From Symsagittifera roscoffensis (Eukaryota > Xenacoelomorpha > Acoela > Convolutidae), in assembly GCF_963678635.1 (NCBI RefSeq), contig NC_087069.1, positions 38,959,076 through 39,023,075 on the forward strand: 64,000 bases of DNA, read 5' to 3'. Each line of letters starts with the position of its first letter. Positions within the stretch are counted from its first letter, which is position 1. Shown in pieces: positions 22,206-33,661 of the stretch. The notes below the pieces were generated by a model. That model was not told where the DNA came from and ran no database searches. It saw only the letters and a list, made by a program, of their open reading frames with translations. The position numbers and the translations under genes were made by a program.

Positions 22206-25200
22206 ATACACAAAACCAACAACCAATTCAACAACAAAACCCAATTAATACACAATCTTTTCAACCAATTCAGCAACAAAACCCAATGATTGCAAACTCG
22301 TACCAACCAGCACAAATGCAAAATGAAATACCACTCCCATATTATCTTCAACAACACGAAATAACAAGAAATCAACTTTCAAATTTTTCTCAAATGCCAA
22401 ATGCAGCAGAATCATTACAAATGACGATGAATCCATACCTTATGGGTGGATTATCAATAACATCAAATAAACCTTTAATGGTATTCACAGGAACAGACCC
22501 TGAATATTCTGTAGAAGACTATTTAAATTTAAATTTGATTTTAAATATAGGACCTGAACCAATTAATACGCCACTACATCAAAACTGGATACATCGACGC
22601 ACAGCGTTAATACAAACAACTCTAGATGGCGCAGCCCAAAAATGGTTTTCAGTATTGCCTATAGAAATAAAATCAAATTGGAAAAGGTTTACACAAGAAT
22701 TTTCAAAAATGTTTGACTCCGAAAGAAACAAACAACAACAAAGAGTTTTATGTAATGAAATTCGCAGATTACCAAACGAAACCATCAAGCAATTAGCAGT
22801 ACGAATCGAAACACTAGTTCGAAAAGCATATTCATTAAATACACATGACTATAAAAACACAAAGATGACAGAAATCTTAATGATGACCTTAACACCACAA
22901 TTAAGGAAAATAGCAATAAAAAAGAGAGCATCCCATCCTTCGTCAATTCGAGAACCCGATTTAGATTTTCGAAAACTAGTAGACAAACTAGAACAAGCAG
23001 AAATCACAATGAAACTCGAAGAAACGGAAAATCTGAAATTACAATACGTTAACAGAATTGAAACAGCTTCCACAAATATAAACAATATACAGGAATCAGA
23101 TACAGACCTCGTTGAAAAAATCACTGAAATACTCAATATTTACGAAAAACACCCAAACTTTAAAGGCAAACCATCTTTCAAAAAATGGTGTAATTATTGC
23201 CGACGATACGGACATAGTATTTCTGAATGTAGACAAAAACAGCAAGACAATCAAAATAAACCTCAAAAATATAAAGAACCAAATAAATCATTCTACCAAT
23301 ACATGAAAAAAGATCCAAATCTACCGAACAAAACAGTCTACAGCAACAACAGTTCAGGAAAACCACTCCCGAACAATACAAATTATACAAGAAATCAATC
23401 ACCATATAACTCAAGTTATAGAGGAAGATCACCAGAACGAAGAAACACGCAAAATTCATCACAAAATCACTACAATAGACCAAATAGTCGAAATAACTAT
23501 TCCAGATCAAATTCAAATACACAACGATTCGTTTCTAGATCTAATTCCCAATCAAGAAATAATTACTACCCAAACAATCAATCACGAAATTCATCATACA
23601 ATAGGAATAGAAACTACTCCAATAATCGGAATAGAAGTTATTCAAACAACCGAAACCAGAATTACCCGAACAATCAATCAAGGAATAACTCATATAATAG
23701 ATCAAACTATAACAGACCAAACAATAATTACCAAAACAGATCGCAAAATAATTCACAAAATCGACATTCAAGTTATAATAATCGTTATAAAAATTATTCC
23801 CAATCACCACACCGGAATAATAATAACTATAATAATTCTAATAATCGCCACAGAAGTAGTACACCTAAACATCAAAGACATATTAATCAAGTACAATCTA
23901 ATCCAGAAACAACATCAGACCCTCCAGGTATTGATGACACAGTAACTGATACGTTACAACTCAATCAAATAAACTGTGGATCATCAGATTCAGAAAGCGA
24001 TGCAGAAAACACTCTCTCCATCAATATGATAAAAGTCGAAAATGACTATGAACCTGTTATATATGAACAACCTTTTTCATCACACATATATGAGAATCAA
24101 TCAGAACTCCTTCACAATTATTATATTGAACCCGTCCATTCCACACCGACGACACAAAAAACTAATGAAATTAAAACTACAAATCAACCCAATGAGAACG
24201 AAAAAACAAAATGCTTGAATACAAATCACATCTATCAAAACATACAAAAAGAACAACCCAAAGAAAAAATTTGGACAATACCATTTCTTTTAGAAAGTCC
24301 AAGAAGCAAAGAATTTCAACCACCAGATCTTGAAATTGATTTTTTAATTGATTCAGGAGCAGAATGAAATATAATAAACATTCCCACATGGAATGAAATA
24401 AAAACCTTACACCCAAAGCTAACACCTCTTGAAACCTCCAGCAAACTAGCAACAGCACAAGGATCAACATTAATAAACTACGGAAAAATTCAATTATTTC
24501 TTCTCCCCACAAGAACAATGGAGCAAAACAAAATATTAACCAAACCATTTAAACAAATATTCCATATCACTGATATTAAACACAATATCATTGGAATACC
24601 ATTTATCTCTAAATATATACCAACAATCAACATCTTGAATAGTAAAATATTAATCAAAGATAAATATACAAAAACAAAAGACACATCCCTAACATTTTTT
24701 CAAAGATTAAATAAACAACCACCATTCTTTTCAAAATTCTATCCAATATATAACCAACAAAGAAAACACTTGAAACCACTATCAGGAAACATATACAATT
24801 TTTCAATAAAGCAAGTTCACCAATATGATAAAAAACAAAACAAACAAAAATTTTATATGTCAGATTTTGAATTCAAACCTATTCATAAATTTTTCAAAAT
24901 CACAATCTCATCAATAAAATATTTGAAAAACTCGAATTCAGATATTATTTCCTTACATGTATACAACAATACACCTTACCAAGTAACATTACCTTTAGGA
25001 CTTTTAGGCTATTGCGAAACCAACGCTACAATATCACCAATACACGAAAAAGCATATCGTGTAAATAATATACTCCAATTACTAGATATTTGCCAATCCA
25101 CAATTCTTAATGAAGAATTATCTATAAATAGTATAATAAGTAACGAAAACAGAAATACGGAATATTTCACAAAAACCCCATATTTCAAACCTACATTCAA

Positions 25201-28200
25201 CATAAGTAACTACACAGAGAGTCAACAGAAATTTTTAACAATGTTTAATTTCCAACATTCACAAATTACACAAGACGAATTTGAAAAACTAGCAAAACAG
25301 CTAATTAAATATTCATCAGTCTATGCAACATCCAAATTTGATGTTGGCAAAATCAGCTCATCACTACATCTCCCATTAAAACCAGAGGCAGTTTTCAAAA
25401 AACAAAGAGCAAGTAAAGTACCAATTCACTTACACGATAAAGTGAACAGATTACTCGACATTTTAGAACAATACAACATTATATCACCAGTAAACAAAGA
25501 GGAACAACCAAAAGGCAACACATTTATCAACCCTGTTATCATTCTAGCCAAAGGAGAATCATTAAAAATTGTTCTCGATGCTAGATACCTCAACTCACTA
25601 ATAGATGAATCAAAGTGTAATTGGCCCATTGAACCAATACAAGTTATTTTAACAAAAATAAACGGAAAATACTTTACCACCGCCGATATGAATAGTGCAT
25701 ATAATCAAATGCCATTAGATGAACAATCACGACGCTTAACACAATTTGTTATTGGAAACCAACAATACGAATTCAACCGCTTATTCTATGGAATATCCAT
25801 AGGACCAGCAGCATTTTCAGCTTTTATGAGCAAAATTTTTCGACCACTAATACTCAAGAAAAATGCAATCACCTATTTAGACGATGTTTTTATGCAATCA
25901 CAGACAAAAGAGGAAATGTTCAATGTTTTAGAACAATATCACCAAATACTTCAGAACGAAAATCTGAAGGCCGCCCCCGATAAATCACACTTCTTTTTGA
26001 CAAAAGTTATATTCTTAGGACATAATATAGAAAGAAAAACAATCACTCCATTGAAATCACGTATAGACGCTATTCAAAAACTCCAACCACCAACAAATAA
26101 AAAGAAAATCCAAGAATTCCTTGGAATGTTAAACTTTTTAAGCAAATATGTTTATAAAATGCAATTATATCTACGACCATTCTATAACATACTTAGACAA
26201 CAAAATAATTTTGAATGGAATACAGAACATCAAGCACGATTTGAAGAAATTAAAAAACTTCTAACTGAACAAATTTCAAACACAATTCCAGATTCAAATC
26301 AACCATTTTATGCAATGTGCGATGCTTCGAACTTTGGCATCGGCGCAGCATTATTACAATCACATAATAGTACAAATAAAATGAACCTCATATCAGCAAA
26401 TTCTCGATTATTCACTCAAGCAGAGCTACGACTCTCAACTCTAATGAGAGAATGTACAGCCATAATATATACACTAACAGAATATGAATTTCTGATACTT
26501 GGATCAAAACATCCCACAGTTCTATTCACAGACCATAAACCAATCATCTTTCTTTTTACACAAAAGTCTAATCCAAACCACCGAGTTTATAGATTTCAAC
26601 TCATTTTAATGAAATTCCCAAACTTACATATAGTTTGGACCGCAGGAAAAAATCTTGCATTACCAGACACCTTAAGTCGAAATACGCCACCTGAATTACT
26701 TACACGTAAAATCACAGTCGAAATACCCAAAAACATAAAATTCTACCTTGCAGAAAATGAAACATCACCCCGATTGGAATGCAAATATGCAGTAAAAACT
26801 GACGTTGAACAATCACAAATAAATAATTTACAACATTTCCCACTTTATTTAGATTGTCAAAATAATCACTATGAAGTTGATCTACTTGGAACATCAACTT
26901 TTAAACCAATCCCATATTCACAATGGATAAAAAATAACACCCAACAAAAAAGAATAAAACAACACCCGCCTAAAAAAGACCATTTTCCACTAATTGAAAA
27001 AAAAAATTTAACTGATAAAATAAACTTATCAGGACCACAAACAAACGATTCAAAATACACAATAAATCAAGTTTTTGACCTCCATGACCCACTTGACACA
27101 ATACCCTTATCTAAATTAGAAATTGAAAACATTTTTCTCCCCCCAACAGAAACAATTACAATTTCAACACTGAAACAATATCAAAACCTTGACCCAGTAA
27201 TTCGACAACTGAAATCATGGCACAAATATAAAACTAAACCTATCAAAGCAGATTCAACTATTCTAGGAAACAAAACACTCCTCCGATATTTTCGAAAATT
27301 CAATAATACAACAATTAACGAAAACACAGACCTTCCAGAATACAAACTAAATGAATCTACAGTTCCCTGTCTCCCTTTAAGTATGATTCTTATAGCTTTT
27401 AATATTTCACATACACAAAATATTAAAGGACACTCTGGATCAGAAAAAACATATTCAAATTTTGTACAAAACTTTTATTTCCCAAATGCACCAATTTGGA
27501 TAAAAGTACTATGCAATGACTGTATAGTATGTCAACTAAATAAACCTTACCCAAATCAAAAACAAATAGCACAAAAACAAGATTTTAAAGGACAAAGTTT
27601 GTACTTTAATCATCGTATCTCATTTGATACCAAAGGACCAATTTCACCCTCATCCGAAGGAAACTCCTACATTATGGTAATTGTTGACGCATTTACACAT
27701 TATGTAGCACTTAACCCAGTACCACATTGTAACGCTTATTACGCTTACACAACACTCTATGAACACTGGATAGCAAAATTCGGACTACCAGAAATTTTAG
27801 TTACAGACAACGGTACAGAATTCATAAATAATGAAATCATCACACTATGTCATTTATATAACATTAAACACAAACCACGTACATCTCACGCACCTTGGAC
27901 AAACGGCTTAGTCGAAGGTATGAACCGTTCATTACAAGAATATCTCAGATGTATCATCAATGGAAATGATACAAGATATACCGAATGGTCAGCAGATGTT
28001 AAACTATTTCCCTTAGCATATAATTCACAAATCATGACAACTTTAGGAATGTCACCATATGAAATGGTTTTTAACCAAAAGCCACGCAAACCAATAATGT
28101 TTACAGCAAACTCTCATAAAAACGCACAAGGTTATTGTCAACCAAATAAAGACTCAATTTGTTATAACCTACCATTACATACACACGATGAAGATCATTT

Positions 28201-28906
28201 TCATCACCCACAAATTCTTAAATTAGCCTCCGGTACACACACCGAATGGATTTTAAACAGAGATAAAAAACACAATGAAATTTACCAAAAGGTAACAAAA
28301 AAGTTGTTACAAAGGCAAAATATTAATGAACAAATAAATTCACGCTTTACACCAGCCTCCGATTTAAAAATTGGAACATTTGTTTTAATACCCAATTTTA
28401 ATACTCAAAAAGGAATTTCAAAAAAGTTACAACCCCTTCGTAAAGGACCATACCAAATAATTGCAAAACCCACTGATGTCACATATAAAATCACCGACTC
28501 AGATAAAAAAGAAATCGTTCAACACCGAAATAACCTATTACCTTATTATCCAAAAGAATACGCACTCCGCGAACTAACTCAATTATATTCTTTTACAGGT
28601 TTAAAAGTTATTCAAAATGACCCTCATACGGACAACATAACAAAGGAACAAAATGATATTCACCTCGGAAATCAAAATACAAAATCAAACACCACAAAAA
28701 ACAATACAAAAAATCTCAATCAAAATACATCTCAAAAAGAAAGAAAAAATAGAAAAATGACAGAACAAATAATACCCCAAGAACAAATCGACAAATCAGA
28801 ACATAGAGAGTCTTCACGACTTAGAAATCAACCACGTAAAAATTATAAAGTATTCATCCCACAATCTAAAATATTAAAGAAAGTTGAATTTCAAAAACAA
28901 CCTTAA
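22076..28906 (+). pseudogene. gag-pol: gag-pol of element A, broken by a nonsense codon
   Basis: The frame opens at ATG 22076 and is interrupted by TGA at 24365-24367, immediately after the protease catalytic DSGAE motif; element B has a serine codon there. The frame then runs open to 28906. Domains in order: Gln/Asn-rich N-terminus, Ty3-type Gag core, CCHC zinc knuckle (CNYCRRYGHSISEC, about residue 370), a long Asn/Arg/Ser/Tyr low-complexity region, protease, RT (YLDDVF at about 25874), RNase H (TDHKPI), integrase with HHCC finger and a D-59-D-35-E core (codons at 27626, 27806, 27914), and GPY/F. Gag also lacks 9 bp relative to B near 22528. Its C-terminal tail is about 40 residues longer than in B. 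Confidence 0.9.
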
Positions 28907-29500
28907 TTCTACATTTAATAATCTTTGCACCTCTGAAACATTTTACACTTTCAATTTTCAAGATAACATGCTGACAAATACGCAGCGATTCTAGTTCAAA
29001 ATTAGCCAATAGGATTCATCCAATCCGTCACCTTCTATAACTTTAACACAAACCAACTAGACGAAAAATATTAAACTCCAGGCATATCTATAACTATAAC
29101 TCTACGACCTCCAGGTCAAAAATAAGCAAACCACTCCAACTTGACAACTAAAATAAATATCACCATAATATCATAACCCTCCCTTATCTAATAACCCAAA
29201 GATCAACAATATTTCCCCAACTCAGACCTCAAATACCCCCCAAACAAAAATGTTAAATTAGCCTAAAGTAAAAGAACGACCATTTTAATTAGCCTAAAGT
29301 ATAAAAATCTCAAAAATACCCCAGATCATTTGACAAATGAAAATAAAGACAAAAGAAGACCTCCCGATCACCATAAAAATTGCCCCCAACAATTTTTTAC
29401 AAAACTCAACCCACTTGTCAAAAAACTAATAAATAATCCGACCACACTTGAAAATTGCCCCAAACAACAAAAAATATTCGATCACGAAGCCATTTCTTAA
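28907..29500 (+). other. Non-coding spacer between pol and the hydrophobic genes (A)
   Basis: About 590 nt with no long frame. It carries two direct copies of TTAGCCTAAAGTA at 29258-29270 and 29289-29301, 31 nt apart, preserved with the same spacing in element B. This is a plausible site for RNA-level or transcriptional control of the downstream genes, possibly a second promoter or a splice region, but nothing proves it. Confidence 0.45.
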
Positions 29501-29731
29501 ATGCTCTTCTATCAAACAGTCACTAAAATTATCACAAACCTCAAACAATTTTTTACGATACTTGAAACTTTCATAATATTTCTTTTTGATATCCTTGAAT
29601 CTTTTCTAATACTCTTAATCATTTTTTGTAATATTTTTTAAATTTTCTACACTATATTCGAAATCTTTCTCCAACTTTCAAAAACCCTTGATTATATCCA
29701 CAGGTACGATTTATAAAACTTGTCTAAATGA
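29501..29731 (+). pseudogene. Small hydrophobic protein 1 of element A, broken
   Basis: The frame matches the intact 76-aa gene of element B but has in-frame TAA codons at 29639-29641 and again before the end, so only about 46 residues could be made. The readable part is strongly hydrophobic with Phe/Ile/Leu-rich helices. Its last codons overlap the start of the next gene as ATGA, as in B. Confidence 0.6.
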
Positions 29732-29904
29732 TACGAACTATTTTCAGTAGAACTGATATTTTTCTACTATTTGTAATTTTCATAACATTTCTATCATCCC
29801 TCATTTTGACCATATGCAAATGTATAAAGAAAGCAATCATCACATTCGCTCTAGCAACAATCCTCCTAATTCTTTTCTTAGAAGAATACTATTATAAACA
29901 TTAA
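29728..29904 (+). CDS. Small hydrophobic protein 2 of element A (58 aa, membrane)
   Basis: 58 residues with two likely membrane segments, about residues 10-30 (DIFLLFVIFITFLSSLILTI) and 38-50, joined by a short Cys/Lys turn. The start codon overlaps the previous frame as ATGA in both elements. The sequence is almost unchanged between copies apart from the tail. Size and layout resemble viroporin-type proteins, but there is no homology evidence. Confidence 0.6.
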   Translation: MIRTIFSRTDIFLLFVIFITFLSSLILTICKCIKKAIITFALATILLILFLEEYYYKH

Positions 29905-29924
29905 CTTTTTCACTAAAAGAATAG

Positions 29925-31058
29925 ACCAAAAAGCTATCAAAAATTGCTACCCAAAAGTCACAAAGTCAGTCTTCACCGACATCATCCCAAGATAACCCAA
30001 CAACACCTTCAACTACCCATAATCCTCAAACATCTACACGAATTTCCTTTCAAGATAACCCATACACTTTTGAAGAACGACACGCTCGTTTATCAGAACC
30101 ACTAGAACCAGTTCAACGACAAGCACCTCTAAGCGAACCAACATATAACTTATACCCAACACTACCACAAGAATTAAGTAGAATAAGAAATCCTAGTCAA
30201 AACCAAAATACAGTCGAAATAAATAGACAAATTATACATCCTCGACGAAACAGAAATTTTCAAACTCCCCGAGTTCATTTTGACATACCTCAATCCCCAT
30301 CACAAAACACTCCAGAAAACGCCATTGGTACATTACCAGAAACCCCTACGCTTCTTTCACAACGTAGCACCTCAAGCCTACCATCAGATTACTTAGGTTC
30401 AACACCAACATCTGAACAAATACGTGAAAATCCCTTTAACCCCCCAAACCAGGCATCACGACTACCATATTGGACAACACATTCATTTACACAAGGTGAA
30501 TTAAAATTAGTCAATGATCCAATAGATATTTCTACGGATACAACAACATCCTCATCACTACCAGAAACATTATCACTACCATCAACACCATCAATAAGCC
30601 AGATTTCACCACCACCTTTTAACTTAAATTTTCCAAATAATCTCGACGCCAGATATCGAGAACAATCATCAACAAATATCCCTTTAAGACTAGATTGGAA
30701 TACATTTACAGCCCCTCCACCATTATTTGGACAACATCTAGAAAGTAATCGCCTTCACAACTGGGCACTTAATAGATTACAATACCGACAAGACATTCAC
30801 GACGATATCCGTGATCACAATATCCAAATACTCCAACAAAACAGTTTACAATTAAAGTTTGAAATCACAGTTAAATTAAACAACATTACTCAACATCCCT
30901 ACCCATTAAACCCACCAAACATAACAGCCCAATCACTACCACCACCATTTATAACCACTGAAGTAATATATAAATACGACAGATATACCAAAAAGACAAT
31001 TGGTTACATCACATTTTATAACCCATACTCAGGATTATCATACACATGTATATTCTAA
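29925..31058 (+). CDS. AUG-less 1134-nt frame of element A (up to 377 aa)
   Basis: Open from just after TAG 29922-29924 to TAA 31056-31058 with no in-frame ATG. The matching frame in element B has the same length and also has no ATG. The product is Pro/Ser/Thr/Gln-rich at first, then has a conserved part (about the last 110 residues) with WNTF, LHNWALNRLQYRQ and YNPYSGLSYTC. It ends 13 nt inside env. The best explanation is that it is an exon joined by splicing, with acceptor AAAGTCAG/TCTTCACC at 29968-29969 conserved in B, or starts at a non-AUG codon. Not a recognised family. Confidence 0.55.
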   Translation, partial: TKKLSKIATQKSQSQSSPTSSQDNPTTPSTTHNPQTSTRISFQDNPYTFEERHARLSEPLEPVQRQAPLSEPTYNLYPTLPQELSRIRNPSQNQNTVEINRQIIHPRRNRNFQTPRVHFDIPQSPSQNTPENAIGTLPETPTLLSQRSTSSLPSDYLGSTPTSEQIRENPFNPPNQASRLPYWTTHSFTQGELKLVNDPIDISTDTTTSSSLPETLSLPSTPSISQISPPPFNLNFPNNLDARYREQSSTNIPLRLDWNTFTAPPPLFGQHLESNRLHNWALNRLQYRQDIHDDIRDHNIQILQQNSLQLKFEITVKLNNITQHPYPLNPPNITAQSLPPPFITTEVIYKYDRYTKKTIGYITFYNPYSGLSYTCIF

Positions 31059-33661
31059 AATTATTAATTTTTCTCCAACTCCTTTTTCTAGTAATCTCAA
31101 ATCAAAACATAAACCCTTCTCCCCGCACAGGACCCCAAGATTTATTAGTAACACATTACGATTGTGAAGAAAACGAACAAAAAACACTACACAAGTATGC
31201 AATAAATCAAGTATCACAGTGCGAAACAGAACCCCAAGCCATAGAAACTACAAATGTAATAGCAACACTTTATTCAAAAGCCCGAGCAACTACAGTTATA
31301 GGATATAAATTCACAGCAACATTTTCTGAAAAGAAAGTACATTTTTCACAAGTCTCAAACGGAAATAAAAACCGACTTGACCATGAATCATTATACCAGA
31401 GTAATATAGAACGACTTTTACATCTCAATCCCGAAGATTTTAAAAACGAGTTACTCCGACTAAACATCACAAAAAATAAAAACACAGATAGAAATTTAGT
31501 ATATTTCCAAGTTTTTTCAGACTCTGTACATCAAGCAGAACTTGAAAGATATCAAGGACATATAAAATTAGATGAAAAATACCCATACAACGGCGCACAC
31601 GGACGATTAACCTATGACATGCACGATAAACACTGGATACCACACATTGGTATAAATGACCCATCAAACTGCAAAGCAGACACAAAAAATAAAGGATACC
31701 AAGAAATAATGTTTTTCGATTGGAAAATACAACTCGAAAAAATACAACTCACACGAGATTTATCAGACAACACAATGATTTATCAAGGAATTAGATTACC
31801 TTGTAAAAACGACCAAGGTTATTGCGACCCTACAACCAGAACACAAGCAACAATTGTTTGGTTCCCCGAAGACACATGTACAACATTTCAAGTAGCAAAA
31901 ATACACGCTCGTATGATAAAATTTCACGAAAAATATTTTATACAATCAATACCATATGAACAAGTAAATCCATTACGAAAAATAAGTTCTAATTTTCGAA
32001 ACATTCATAATATAGAAAATAAATTAACACGTTTTCAAATATATCAAGAAACAGAACTTGCATGTAAATACAGAAACCCACTTCACAAAACACAATACTC
32101 TGAAATATTAGTTGAATACGAAAATGGATTCGACATGACCACTGGAAAAATAAAAGTCGACCCATACGCCACAAGTCATCCCCTAAACGAAGGAACATCA
32201 TATATACCAGTTAATTTTCAAAAGAATACAGGTCAACCTGGTGGACATTTAAAGCCCCAAGACGATCAAAGCACACGTTTACAAGAACTATCACTAATGA
32301 ATAGTACATATTTTGGTAATATCCACTATGATATTCACTTAGATATGAAACTAGACTACACGATTAGCCAAATTTTTCAAGAAATGTCACTCTCCGAATT
32401 AGAAACATTACACCAACTATGCGAATTAGAAAGAACACAAATATTACAATCACTTGCACTAGCAGTATTAAAAATACCCTACGCAGGATATTTACTATCA
32501 GGAAATAGATCAAATTTTTTAGACTATGAAGGAAACATCTTATGGTTTTATACTTGTACTAAAAGAGTATCACCACTATACGTTTTTGAAGATAAACGAT
32601 GCTATAAAAGAATCCCTATCTTTTATAAGAATAAAGTACATTTCGTTGACACACTTTCACGAAGAACCTATTTCTGGGATACCGCAGTTCCATGTGGATC
32701 AGAAAATAGCCACAACGTAGTACAACTAAACCCTGATGAAGATAAATATTACCTTCTCACGCCATATCCCACATTAATGCAATCACTCAAAAAATTTTCA
32801 CCAGAAAGCATTCGCGCTATCGCTCGAAACCCAAATATAGACTTACAATCAATAGGAATATACTCAAAATCAGATATTCAACATCACATTAGAACACAAC
32901 AATTCCAGGAATTATTAACACAAATGGACACAATACAAAGACAATCAACTGACCAAAACTTACGCAAACTTGCCGAAACCGCAGGATTTGCAGACATCTA
33001 TACGCAAGACTATAGCGGATATTTTAAGGACATTAAAGATTATATATATCTAAACGGTGAAAAATACCGTCCCCAAGATATATCACCTATCAATATTTTT
33101 AGCTTTGTTACACTTAAGAATGAAATTCTTGATTTTCTAGGATGGCCCTACTACATCTTAGAAAAACTGACTATTTTATACGCAATGTTTAACTTTATTG
33201 GATTTCTTTTTTCACTCTTAAAAGGAATCTATAACACATGTGCTATACACACACAAGTCAATAGACAAGCAAGTGTAGCACGCATACTATTTGCAGGATT
33301 TTTTGGAATATTTTCTACATCTATAAACAAAATTCTTTTAGACGCACAAATAAAAGAATATAACACAAAAATAGCAACAAGACAGAACACATACGACGAA
33401 GAACATAACAATGCAGACACAACACCAACAGCACCACAGTTACCACCCCTACCACATAACCATCCATTATCCCTAGTCCCACGTAATTTTCGAAATTTAG
33501 CCATAACACATAATAATTTTAGACCAACCATATCACAAAGTCCCATCCAACATATAATGCCACACCACTCACAAGATGAAAATACTTATGAACAAATTAT
33601 AGAACAACCCCATACCACCGCTTTTCAGTCTCAAAATAATAATTTTCTTAGCCCACGATGA
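31046..33661 (+). CDS. env: Envelope-like glycoprotein of element A (871 aa)
   Basis: 871 residues with an N-terminal signal peptide (MYILKLLIFLQLLFLVIS), a Cys-containing ectodomain with several N-glycosylation sites, a hydrophobic membrane segment at about residues 695-730 (YYILEKLTILYAMFNFIGFL), a second at about 745-765, and a Pro/Gln-rich tail. Around residues 480-552 the pattern of a GNxSNF..Y.C segment, then CY+RIPI, then a Cys, recalls glycoproteins of chuviruses and related negative-strand RNA viruses, which other retroelements have captured; this is from family memory and was not tested. No clear furin site. Its stop overlaps the start of the next ORF as ATGA. The frame is unbroken. 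Confidence 0.8.
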   Translation: MYILKLLIFLQLLFLVISNQNINPSPRTGPQDLLVTHYDCEENEQKTLHKYAINQVSQCETEPQAIETTNVIATLYSKARATTVIGYKFTATFSEKKVHFSQVSNGNKNRLDHESLYQSNIERLLHLNPEDFKNELLRLNITKNKNTDRNLVYFQVFSDSVHQAELERYQGHIKLDEKYPYNGAHGRLTYDMHDKHWIPHIGINDPSNCKADTKNKGYQEIMFFDWKIQLEKIQLTRDLSDNTMIYQGIRLPCKNDQGYCDPTTRTQATIVWFPEDTCTTFQVAKIHARMIKFHEKYFIQSIPYEQVNPLRKISSNFRNIHNIENKLTRFQIYQETELACKYRNPLHKTQYSEILVEYENGFDMTTGKIKVDPYATSHPLNEGTSYIPVNFQKNTGQPGGHLKPQDDQSTRLQELSLMNSTYFGNIHYDIHLDMKLDYTISQIFQEMSLSELETLHQLCELERTQILQSLALAVLKIPYAGYLLSGNRSNFLDYEGNILWFYTCTKRVSPLYVFEDKRCYKRIPIFYKNKVHFVDTLSRRTYFWDTAVPCGSENSHNVVQLNPDEDKYYLLTPYPTLMQSLKKFSPESIRAIARNPNIDLQSIGIYSKSDIQHHIRTQQFQELLTQMDTIQRQSTDQNLRKLAETAGFADIYTQDYSGYFKDIKDYIYLNGEKYRPQDISPINIFSFVTLKNEILDFLGWPYYILEKLTILYAMFNFIGFLFSLLKGIYNTCAIHTQVNRQASVARILFAGFFGIFSTSINKILLDAQIKEYNTKIATRQNTYDEEHNNADTTPTAPQLPPLPHNHPLSLVPRNFRNLAITHNNFRPTISQSPIQHIMPHHSQDENTYEQIIEQPHTTAFQSQNNNFLSPR

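Noticed and set aside
24365-24367. TGA as a programmed gag-pol readthrough codon
   Set aside because: B has a serine codon at the same place, and the stop falls inside the protease after the catalytic motif rather than between Gag and protease. A plain nonsense mutation fits better.
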